Source of the DNA: Coriobacteriales bacterium
GTDB lineage: Bacteria > Actinomycetota > Coriobacteriia > Coriobacteriales > UBA8131
DNA length: 41,704 bases
Direction of reading: 5' to 3'
Assembly (NCBI GenBank): GCA_031263105.1
Contig: JAISGJ010000063.1
Location: 1 to 41,704 of the forward strand
Below, piece by piece: positions 1-7,338 of this stretch (position 1 is the first letter of the stretch; every line of letters starts with the position of its first letter). The notes beneath the pieces were generated by a model that saw only the letters and a program-made list of their open reading frames with translations, made no database searches and was not told the origin of the DNA. Both the position numbers and the translations under genes were made by a program.

Positions 1-57
1 GCTCATACGTGTCCCAGGGTCCGCCGCCCGCGGTGTCGGGACTTCCTGGGGGGAGCC

Positions 58-78
58 GGGGGGGGGGGGGGGGGGGGG
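58..78. repeat. Poly-G tract, 21 nt
   Basis: An uninterrupted run of 21 G. It lies beyond the terminator of the minus-strand surface-protein gene, so no gene in this window is directly affected. Flanking bases (cagtggggtgcgg on the right, reverse complement ccgcaccccactg) resemble the outer end of the palindromic REP-like elements found elsewhere in the window. It is one of four such tracts of 18-21 nt here. Exact length in any assembly is uncertain because such runs slip during replication and sequencing. Confidence 0.9.
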
Positions 79-101
79 CAGTGGGGTGCGGACGGCAACA
101 A

Positions 102-129
102 AGAGAGGGCACCCGTGGGTGCCCTCTCT
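102..129 (-). terminator. Intrinsic terminator of the giant surface-protein gene
   Basis: A perfect 13-bp stem (agagagggcaccc pairing with gggtgccctctct) with a 2-nt loop. Read on the minus strand it is followed by TTTGTTG, and it lies about 125 bp past the stop of the minus-strand gene. It could also terminate plus-strand transcription, where the following bases are gtcttgtc, a poorer T run. Confidence 0.75.
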
Positions 130-254
130 GTCTTGTCGGGGGGCCTTCCGGGCCCGGGCGGGTTGAGCCGCGCCATGGGGCCCTTGGCCCCAGAGGAGGC
201 TCCGATCGATTCATCGGTCGCCACCTGGCGCATAGGCAACCGGTCGGTGCTTCC

Positions 255-3200
255 CTAGGCCGCAAGCGGCTCCCTGTCCTGCGGGGTGCCCGACGTCCGG
301 TCGTCGTCCCTGCGGCGCACGACGGTGCAGGCGGCGACGATGCCGAGTGCCAGCAGTGCGGCGAACAGCACCGAGAACACGTCGAACACGACCATCGAGG
401 CGCTCATGTCCTGGGTGACGAGGAAGAGCACGACCATGACGACGCAGAGAACGGGGGCGGCTATGAGCGCCGACAGGCGCAGGCCGGCGTTGCCGTCCGA
501 GGCGTCGCCGTAGGAGGTGCTGCGGGAGGCGGCCTCGGCGCTGCCCCCGGCGGAGGCCCCGGCAGCCTGCGTCCTGTCCCGGCGGCGGCGCAAGAGGCCG
601 CGCAGGGCGGTGACGGCAAGCGCCAGGACGCCTGCGACGGTGGCGATGAGGTCGAACAGCGACCAGGTGGCCGCGCTGCCTTCGGGCGCCGCGAGGGGGA
701 CAGGGGAATCGAAGCTCTCGATCACCGGGAGGTCCTCCGCTCCGGCGGCCTCAGGGGCGGGCGGGCTGTCCGCAGGGGCAGGCGTCGCCGTTGCGGTCGT
801 CCCCGGGGCGGTCGCGGAGACGGGGGAGGGGGTCACCGGTGTCGTCGGCGCGGCGGGCGTCGGCGTCGGCGTCGGCGTGGCCGGGATGTCCGGCGCGGCC
901 GGCGTCGTCGGCGGGGCAGGCGGGGCCGGAGGAGCAGGCGGGGCCGGAGGGATCTCGCGCCAGGTGGCCGTGAGCGTCACGTCCTCGTCGGGCATGGTGA
1001 AGCTGCTGCCCGGCCTGAGCGTGCCCCCCAGAGAGGAGCGGTAGCCCTCGAAGCTGTAGCCCTCCCGCTGCGGCGCGGGCCCCACCGTGACGGTCGTGGC
1101 GAAGTCCACCCCGGTCCTGCCCGTCGGCAGGCCGGTCACTGCGGTCCCGCCCGTGGCGGGCAGCCCTGCGTCGTAGACGACGTCGTGGCTGTTCACCGAC
1201 CACACCGCGTAAAGGGCCAGGTGCCCGGTCATGGTGTGGAGTGCGCCCGTGCGGAAGGAGACCGTCGCAGACGTGGGGCTCAAGGACCAGCCTTGGAAGC
1301 TGTGGCCCTTGTAGGCGAGGGTGCCCGGACCCGCTATCGTGGCCGTCTCCCCATAGCGGTGCCCGCTTTGGGCAGGGGCGGAGCCGGAGTCGTGCCTTTG
1401 GGAGAAGTAGCTTACATAGTAGGTGTTGGTGTCCACGAGGGTCACCTGTATGGTGGCGGACGCGCCGGCCCCGTTGTAGAAGGTGAGGGGCAGGCTGAGC
1501 ATCTGGTGGGCGTTCTGGGCGTTCACGAGGGCGACGAGCTGCGCGTTGTCGACGGCGATGGACGGCTGGGCGATGCGGTGCCCGTTCCCGTCGGTCGCCT
1601 CGGAGGCGGAGAGCGTGCGGGCGATGAGGGCGTCGAGGGTCGCCTGCGTTATCTCGTAGGTGAAGTCGTTGGCCGTCACGTGCCCGTCCGCGCCCCTGCC
1701 GCCTCCGCCTCCGGCATCCTTGACGGTGACCGTGACGACGGCAGAGACGGGCCCGGGACCCGTGAAGGTGAGCGGGAAGGCCTGGCCGGCCGTCGTCGCC
1801 GCGTTTATGGCGGCGAGCTCGGAGGCGTCGACGGCGATGAGCGCGGGGCTCAAGGGCAGCCCGGTCGCGTCGCGCAGGTCTGCGGCCGCGAAGGCGATGG
1901 CCTGGGCGTCCGCTATGGCAAGCTCGCTAAGCCCCACATAGAAGTCGTTGGCCGCGATGTGGTTGTTGCCTGCGGGGGAGTTCGGGCCGCCGTGGTCGCG
2001 CAGCGTCACGGTGACGCTCGTCGCGACGCCGTCAGGCGTGGTGAAGGTCAAAGGATGGAAGCCCCGCTCGTTGGCGTGCTGGGCGGCGACGATCGCTGTG
2101 AGCTCGGCGGCGTCGACGGCGATGGTTGTCGTCGCCACCGGCAGGCCGTCCCCGTCGCGGGCGGTCACAAAGCTGAGGAGGCGCGCGAGCGCCTCGTCGA
2201 GGTCCGCCTCGTCGCAGCCGTAGGAGAAGTCGTAGGCGTTGATGACCGAGAGGCCTGCCACAGGCGCAGCGGGCCCGCCGTGGTCGTAGAGGCGCACGTT
2301 TATGGTGACGGTCTTGTGCCCGAGGGGCTCCTCGAAGGTCAAGGGCAGCGTGTCCGGCACTCCGGAGGCCTTCTGGGCGTTGATCGCCGCGAGCTCGGTG
2401 GGATCCACCACGATGCCGGAGGTCGCCTGCGGAAGGCCGTCGGTGTCGCGGGCGACGACGTGCGACAGGAGCAGCGCGAGCGCCTCGTCGATGTCTGCCT
2501 GGTCAAGGCCGTACTCGAAGTCCGACGCCGCTATGTAGGTCGAGCCCGGGGCGGGCGGCCCGGTCGGGACCACGTCGAACAGGCGCACCCTGACGGCGAC
2601 GGACTTGCCCCCGTCGGACTCGGTGAAGGTCAGGTCGAAGAAGCCCACCGTCCCGGTGCCGACGGCCGCGTTTATGGCGGCCAGCTCGCCGCCGTCCGCC
2701 GTGACGTTGCCCGCAGGCTGCGGGATGCCGTCCGTGTCGCGGGCGAAGGCGTGGGACAGCTGCCGGGCCAGCGCCTGGCCGAGCGGGGCGGCGGGGGAGC
2801 CGTCGGACTGGCGGATGCCGTACTCGAAGTCGTCTGCGGCGATGAAGGTCGTGCCCGCAGGGGGTACGGGGGGCTGGGGCGGGGCGGGGGCATAGATGCG
2901 CACGTTCACCTCGACGGAATAGGTCTGTGCGTTCTCGCTGATGCTGAAGGTGAGCTTCCTCATCGCCGACGCCCCTGCGCTCTGGACGGCCTGGATGGCG
3001 CCGAGCTGGGTGGGATCGACGCTGATGAAGGAGGCCGCTATCGCCCCGCCCGTGTCGTTCTTGGCCTGGACGGAGGAAAGCCGCTTGGCGGTCGCATTGT
3101 CAAGGGGCGCCCACCCGGCGAACACCTCGAAGTCGTTGGCCGCTATCCAGGGGGAGCCCGCCGGGGGCGTCACGGGGCCGAGGTGGTCGAAGAGGCGCAC

Positions 3201-6200
3201 CTTCACCGTGACCCGCCTGTACCCCAAAGGCTCCTCGAAGGTCAGGTCGAAGATGCCGAGCGTGCCTGCGGAGATGGCGGTGTTGATGATGCCGAGCTGG
3301 CCCGAATCCACCGCTATGGTGCCGGTCTGTACGCTGCCGTCGGTCTCAAAGGCGATGACGCGGGAGAGCTGGCGGGCCAGGTCGTCGCCGATGGCGTCCG
3401 CCGTGGAGCCGTCCAGCTTCTTGATGCCGTAGGAGAAGTTGTTGGCGAAGACGGACGTGGTGTTGTAGGAGGGGCCGTCGGGCCCTGCGCCCTGGTCGTA
3501 CAGGGTCGCGGAGACCCTGATCTCGTTCTGGGTGTTCACGTTCGGGAAGACGGGATTGTTGCCCAGGCTGGGCGTCCTGATGGTCAGGGGCCATGAGGTG
3601 CCGGCGGCCCCGGCCGTGATGGCGTCGTTGATGTCGCCGAGCTCCTGGATCGGGTCATAGAGGAAGAGCGCCCCGGGAGCATAGAGGTCCTCCAAGGGGA
3701 TGTTCCCTCCGCCGTACCAGGTGCCGAAGGCGCGCGCGAGGTGCTTGGCAAGGTCGTTGGAGCCGACGGTGCCCTGGTTGATGCCTCGGGAGAAGTGCAG
3801 GGCGGCCAGCTCGTCGAGTCCCGCATAGTTGAGGTGCGTGAACTGCATGGTGGCCGCAGAGGTGTTGCCCGCGAAGTCGGTGACGGTCGCCCAGACGTCG
3901 TAGTAAAGGATGGTGTTGGGTATCGAGGCCGAGGCAAGGGGCACGTAGTCGCCTGCAGAAGGGGTGGTCCCGATGGGCACGACGGCCACCTGGGTCTTGG
4001 AGCCGTCGATGCCGGACATGACGTTGGCCAGGTCCGAGACGTCCTCCGCATAGGAGCCGCCGGAGAGCCTGACGGCCTCCGACTCCGCACTGTCGGCAGG
4101 GCGCACGTCGCGCGAGGGCGCGTCCGAGAACGTGCGTATGTCCGGCAGGGCGAGCTCCAGTCTGGCGACCGGCGCGGTCTTGTCGATCTTGGCCACATAG
4201 GAGCTGCGGGCGGAAAGCTCGGTCGCTGCCGCGGTGCTCCCATCTGTCATGACGCCGTAGGCGGTGACGATGCCCTCTGCGCTGTAGCCCCTTGAGACGG
4301 GGGCGGCCTGAGGGGGCGGCGTGACGGCCGAGGGCGAGGCGCCGGCACCGTACCAGACGGGCGTGCCGGGGGCCGCCAGGTCGTCGAGGTAGGCAAGCCA
4401 GTGCGCGCCGGGCACCGCCGAGTAGTCGGTCACCTGCACGAAGACGTCCGTGTTGGTCCAGGTGTCCGAGGCGAGCGTGTTGGCCGGTATGGCCGCGCTG
4501 CCGGTGTAGCCGGTGATGACGGGCGTGAGCGAGGAGGTGACGAGGATGTCCTTCACGCCCGCAGGCAGGGCCACCGCGCTGTTGCCGGCGTTGTCCCAGG
4601 CCCGCACCCACACGTCGTAGCGGCCCGGCGCGGCGATCGTGGCCGAGGCGAAGTCGGTCCAGCCCGCCGCCGCCGCCGCGAGGGCGGCGCCTGAGGGGTC
4701 GTCCGCATAGGTGCCGTTAGGCACGATGAGCAGCTGGTCCGTCGTGCTGGAGGAGAAGAGCCAGGGGTTGGCGTCCGCAGAGGGCGCAAGGCCCCAGGAG
4801 CCGGAGAGCGCATCGGTGGAGGTGTCGGTGAAGCTGCCGTTGCTGTAGCTCGCATCCGGCACCGGCGCGACCTTGTCGATGCGCACGGTCTGCGCGGCGG
4901 TGCGCGCGGAGAGCTCGGTAGTGCCTACGGTGTCGATCAGCACGCCGTAGACGTCGATGCCGACGTCCGTGGTCTCCGTGGCGTAGCCCTTCGTCGCGCT
5001 GGCCGCAGTGCCCGCAGTGTAGGTGCCGTCGTACACCGCGTTCCTGAACGAGCCCGTGATGCCGTTGGGCGTGACTGCGGCCGTGAGGCCTTGGTTCGTC
5101 CATGAGCCGGAGGGGTAGGGGTCGCCTGCGATGGAAGCGCCCCCTGGGTCGTCGGCGCCGACGGCGTAGGTGATGTCGAGGAGGGGGGTGTTGGCGCTCT
5201 TGACGGTTATGGTGCGATTGGTGTCCGTGGTGGTGGAGTCGGTGTTGTCGGTTGCTCGGAGCGTCTGGGTGTATATGCCGACGTCCGTGGCGGTCGCGCC
5301 GAGCCCGCCGGCGTTGATGATGGCAACCGAGCCGTCATAGTTGCCGCCGTAGCCGCCTTTGAACTTGTCGTTGCTGTGGCCGGACCTTGCCTCGACGCCG
5401 TCTGTCTGCTCCTTTCCGGGGACGGGCTGGCCCACGGTTATGGTTTTGTTCTCGGCGCTGATGATGGGTGGAACATTGCTGCTGCCAGTGCGCTGGTACC
5501 TTTGCTCCACGACATAGTAGCCATAGCCGTTGGTGTAGTCGAAGATAAGGGTGTCGTCACTATTGAATGCATACTCCTGATAGCGTGTATATCCGCCCGT
5601 AAGGTAACTCGGCCCCAAGTCTGTGTACCAATTTATCACCTGAAGAGGATTGCTTATTGCGGGACTCGACAGAGTGTAGCTGACGGACGGGTAACGGGGG
5701 GCTATGGTGCTGCCGTCCAGCTCGATGTTCCCGTAGCGGTCCGCCGTAGAGCCGGTAAGGGTTCCGCTGTCGGAATACGCAGGCAGCGAGATCGTCAACG
5801 GATTGAGTCCCACGGGAACCAAGCGATCTGCGGCCCATTCGTACGCGCCACCTAGAACTTGATAATAATGTGGAGGTTGAGTCCACGTAATCTCGTATTG
5901 ATTGACGGTGGGCCAACCGGAGTAGCTGCTTTTGCTCTTGGGCTCTTGCCGTGCTGGAATGAGGGCGGGTATGCCGTAATTTTCTGCATACCTGTAGAGC
6001 GGATCTCCTCCGGTACTTACCAAAGACCACCCAGCTCCAGAGGGGGCGGAAACTGCATTGCCGGTGAGAAAACTGTCACTGCTGTCGCTTTGGCCGACGA
6101 GGGTCGTCTTGTAGGTCCAGTACCACTCGTACCCATCGCTCGCGACAGTAAATTCGTCTATAATTGGAGCAGGACGCGTTATGGGGTTATACGGTGTCGC

Positions 6201-6497
6201 CAGATCGCTCTTGGCAAAAATCTCTCTCGCATAATAGCCGTATCCCACTTGTGTCACATCTTCTCCCTGACCTTGAAAATATGCCACTATCGCTTCCCGC
6301 TGCGGTACGTTCCAGTAAAGGGTCGCGTGTGAATTCCGATAAAAGCCACTGGAAGTACCAACTTCCGCTACTACATCAGAGTAGGAATTGGTACCGGTAA
6401 TATCGAACCTATAAAGGCTGTATACCGATTCGGTCTCTATGCCGGACGGCACGACTTCGGCCTCGGCCGGCGTGGTGCCTCCGGGCAGCAGCGGCAT
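255..6497 (-). CDS. Giant repeat-containing surface protein, possibly phase variable
   Basis: A secreted, membrane-anchored protein of about 2080 aa; ligand unknown. Residues 1 to about 900 look like Ig-like or cadherin-like beta domains. Residues about 900-1686 hold eight related repeats of 80-95 aa, each opening with an [A/N]xDF[E/S]YG-like motif and containing an LARxLS stretch and a VDxxELAAINA stretch. Next come two InlB B-repeat (Listeria-Bacteroides) modules and a Pro/Thr/Ala-rich linker. Three C-terminal hydrophobic segments lie near 1947-1969, 2008-2032 and 2036-2060, followed by a basic tail. The first in-frame ATG is at 6497, but the open frame continues upstream through a clear signal peptide (hydrophobic core LSFALSLLLAF) that has no ATG, GTG or TTG. 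An ATG at 6684 with Shine-Dalgarno GAGAGGGG is separated from it by a 19-nt G tract and is out of frame at that length. The true start is therefore probably 6684 after tract slippage. Presence of the gene is certain; its start and expression state are not. Confidence 0.85.
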   Translation of the reverse strand: MPLLPGGTTPAEAEVVPSGIETESVYSLYRFDITGTNSYSDVVAEVGTSSGFYRNSHATLYWNVPQREAIVAYFQGQGEDVTQVGYGYYAREIFAKSDLATPYNPITRPAPIIDEFTVASDGYEWYWTYKTTLVGQSDSSDSFLTGNAVSAPSGAGWSLVSTGGDPLYRYAENYGIPALIPARQEPKSKSSYSGWPTVNQYEITWTQPPHYYQVLGGAYEWAADRLVPVGLNPLTISLPAYSDSGTLTGSTADRYGNIELDGSTIAPRYPSVSYTLSSPAISNPLQVINWYTDLGPSYLTGGYTRYQEYAFNSDDTLIFDYTNGYGYYVVEQRYQRTGSSNVPPIISAENKTITVGQPVPGKEQTDGVEARSGHSNDKFKGGYGGNYDGSVAIINAGGLGATATDVGIYTQTLRATDNTDSTTTDTNRTITVKSANTPLLDITYAVGADDPGGASIAGDPYPSGSWTNQGLTAAVTPNGITGSFRNAVYDGTYTAGTAASATKGYATETTDVGIDVYGVLIDTVGTTELSARTAAQTVRIDKVAPVPDASYSNGSFTDTSTDALSGSWGLAPSADANPWLFSSSTTDQLLIVPNGTYADDPSGAALAAAAAGWTDFASATIAAPGRYDVWVRAWDNAGNSAVALPAGVKDILVTSSLTPVITGYTGSAAIPANTLASDTWTNTDVFVQVTDYSAVPGAHWLAYLDDLAAPGTPVWYGAGASPSAVTPPPQAAPVSRGYSAEGIVTAYGVMTDGSTAAATELSARSSYVAKIDKTAPVARLELALPDIRTFSDAPSRDVRPADSAESEAVRLSGGSYAEDVSDLANVMSGIDGSKTQVAVVPIGTTPSAGDYVPLASASIPNTILYYDVWATVTDFAGNTSAATMQFTHLNYAGLDELAALHFSRGINQGTVGSNDLAKHLARAFGTWYGGGNIPLEDLYAPGALFLYDPIQELGDINDAITAGAAGTSWPLTIRTPSLGNNPVFPNVNTQNEIRVSATLYDQGAGPDGPSYNTTSVFANNFSYGIKKLDGSTADAIGDDLARQLSRVIAFETDGSVQTGTIAVDSGQLGIINTAISAGTLGIFDLTFEEPLGYRRVTVKVRLFDHLGPVTPPAGSPWIAANDFEVFAGWAPLDNATAKRLSSVQAKNDTGGAIAASFISVDPTQLGAIQAVQSAGASAMRKLTFSISENAQTYSVEVNVRIYAPAPPQPPVPPAGTTFIAADDFEYGIRQSDGSPAAPLGQALARQLSHAFARDTDGIPQPAGNVTADGGELAAINAAVGTGTVGFFDLTFTESDGGKSVAVRVRLFDVVPTGPPAPGSTYIAASDFEYGLDQADIDEALALLLSHVVARDTDGLPQATSGIVVDPTELAAINAQKASGVPDTLPLTFEEPLGHKTVTINVRLYDHGGPAAPVAGLSVINAYDFSYGCDEADLDEALARLLSFVTARDGDGLPVATTTIAVDAAELTAIVAAQHANERGFHPLTFTTPDGVATSVTVTLRDHGGPNSPAGNNHIAANDFYVGLSELAIADAQAIAFAAADLRDATGLPLSPALIAVDASELAAINAATTAGQAFPLTFTGPGPVSAVVTVTVKDAGGGGGRGADGHVTANDFTYEITQATLDALIARTLSASEATDGNGHRIAQPSIAVDNAQLVALVNAQNAHQMLSLPLTFYNGAGASATIQVTLVDTNTYYVSYFSQRHDSGSAPAQSGHRYGETATIAGPGTLAYKGHSFQGWSLSPTSATVSFRTGALHTMTGHLALYAVWSVNSHDVVYDAGLPATGGTAVTGLPTGRTGVDFATTVTVGPAPQREGYSFEGYRSSLGGTLRPGSSFTMPDEDVTLTATWREIPPAPPAPPAPPAPPTTPAAPDIPATPTPTPTPAAPTTPVTPSPVSATAPGTTATATPAPADSPPAPEAAGAEDLPVIESFDSPVPLAAPEGSAATWSLFDLIATVAGVLALAVTALRGLLRRRRDRTQAAGASAGGSAEAASRSTSYGDASDGNAGLRLSALIAAPVLCVVMVVLFLVTQDMSASMVVFDVFSVLFAALLALGIVAACTVVRRRDDDRTSGTPQDREPLAA

Positions 6498-6555
6498 CAG
6501 GGTGAAGGCAAGGAGGAGCGACAGGGCAAAGGAGAGTGCGCGGTGCGCCGTGTCT

Positions 6556-6684
6556 CTAAGGCTGTGAAGGCTTAAGGTTGCGGCACCCCCCCCCCCCCCC
6601 CCCCGCAGATCTACTCGTCCGCTGTGCGGGAGCAGGGCTGCGCCCTGTGGTGCCGCTCGAAGGTCTCGACATGTGCGTGTGCAT
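6556..6684 (-). other. Out-of-frame leader ORF through the poly-G tract
   Basis: Starts at the ATG at 6684, preceded on the minus strand by GAGAGGGG at suitable spacing. It reads a short Ser/Pro/Arg-rich stretch and then glycines from the G tract, and ends at TAG (6556-6558) with the 19-nt tract shown. With 18 or 21 G the same reading enters the signal peptide and the 2080-aa frame. With 20 G it stops at TAA (6572-6574). This is best read as the 5' end of the surface-protein gene in an OFF state, or as an assembly error of one base. Confidence 0.55.
6586..6604. repeat. Poly-C (coding-strand poly-G) tract, 19 nt
   Basis: Nineteen consecutive C on the plus strand, which is poly-G on the coding strand of the surface-protein gene. 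It lies between a translation start (6684) and the signal-peptide frame. Homopolymeric G tracts in 5' coding regions are the classic contingency-locus arrangement for slipped-strand mispairing in other bacteria. Its position and frame logic are visible in the sequence; actual length variation is inferred. Confidence 0.85.
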
Positions 6685-6862
6685 GGTAGGGCCCCTCTCT
6701 TCGTGCATGTGCCGACAGTCCGATTCGGAGGTTATATGCTCCTAAAATGATAGCGTTTAACCTCACTCGTGCTATGACATTCCAGCCAATTCTATCCTTT
6801 GGGCGCAGTTGCCGCAATCGCCCGTTCGCCCGGGCGAACGGCACACAGCACAGGGCCTACTC

Positions 6863-7181
6863 GCCGCACCCCCGCCGCAGGGCCTGCCCGTCGCACCCCC
6901 GCCGCAGGGCCCACCAGCCGCACCCCCGCCGCAGGCCCTGCCCGTCGCACCCCTGTCACAGGCCCTGCCCGTCGCACCCCACTGTCATTCCGAACCGAGG
7001 GCGAAGCCCGAGCGTGAGGAACCTTTGGCTGCGAAGCGGCCAACCGGCCCGGCTGAGCGCTAAGGCGCTCAAAGATTCCTCGGTTCCGGGGCTGGCGCCC
7101 CTGCCCTCGGAATGACAGTGGGGGGGAGCGGCCCGTAACGCGCAGGCCCTGCCCGCCGCACCCCCGCCGCAGGGCCTGTCC
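6863..7181. repeat. 27-bp tandem repeat array split by an inserted element
   Basis: Four full units at 6863-6889, 6890-6916, 6917-6943 and 6944-6970 share the core cgcacccccgccgcagg and differ at a few bases. Unit five begins at 6971 (gtcgcacccc) and breaks at 6980, where the REP-like element starts. The remainder of a unit (cgcaggccctgccc) resumes at 7141-7154, followed by another full unit at 7155-7181. The split unit shows that the palindromic element was inserted into a pre-existing array. Confidence 0.85.
6977..7126. mobile_element. REP/MITE-like palindromic element, copy A
   Basis: Ends are inverted: ccccactgtcattccg on the left and cggaatgacagtgggg on the right, with imperfect internal pairing (gaggaacct against gattcctcgg). 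The broken 27-bp unit suggests the inserted block spans roughly 6981-7140, ending in cgtaac. It carries no ORF of its own. Related copies lie at 11724-11889, about 28288-28345 (partial) and 41639 to the window end. Confidence 0.75.
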
Positions 7182-7338
7182 GCGATGACAGGCAGGACGA
7201 CGTTTCTGGCGCCCCGGCGCTTCCCTGGTCACGGAATCGCGTGCCTGGTCTGCTATACTGCGGAAGACATGCAAGACATGGCTTTGCGCCGCTTCATGTT
7301 GGGACGCGCTTTGGCACAGACGAGACGAAGGGGCGAGA

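Larger units (their letters stand above)
6685..7338. other. Gene-free region between divergent surface-protein genes
   Basis: No convincing gene. It holds an AT-rich patch at about 6725-6795 that may carry the promoter of the minus-strand gene (minus-strand TATAAC and TATCAT candidates, poor -35 boxes). It also holds a 27-bp tandem array (6863-6980 and 7141-7181), a REP-like palindromic element inside that array, and a plus-strand -10-like tatact at 7253-7258 ahead of the LPxTG gene. Several open frames run across the array, but they follow its period and show no Shine-Dalgarno site. Confidence 0.7.

Noticed and set aside
9-3596. A 1195-aa plus-strand open frame across the surface-protein gene
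   Set aside because: It is rich in Arg/Gly/His and mirrors the codon pattern of the minus-strand gene. The minus frame has recognisable domains and this one has none.
6863-7181. Possible CRISPR array
   Set aside because: The 27-bp units are directly adjacent with no unique spacers, and no cas gene is present.
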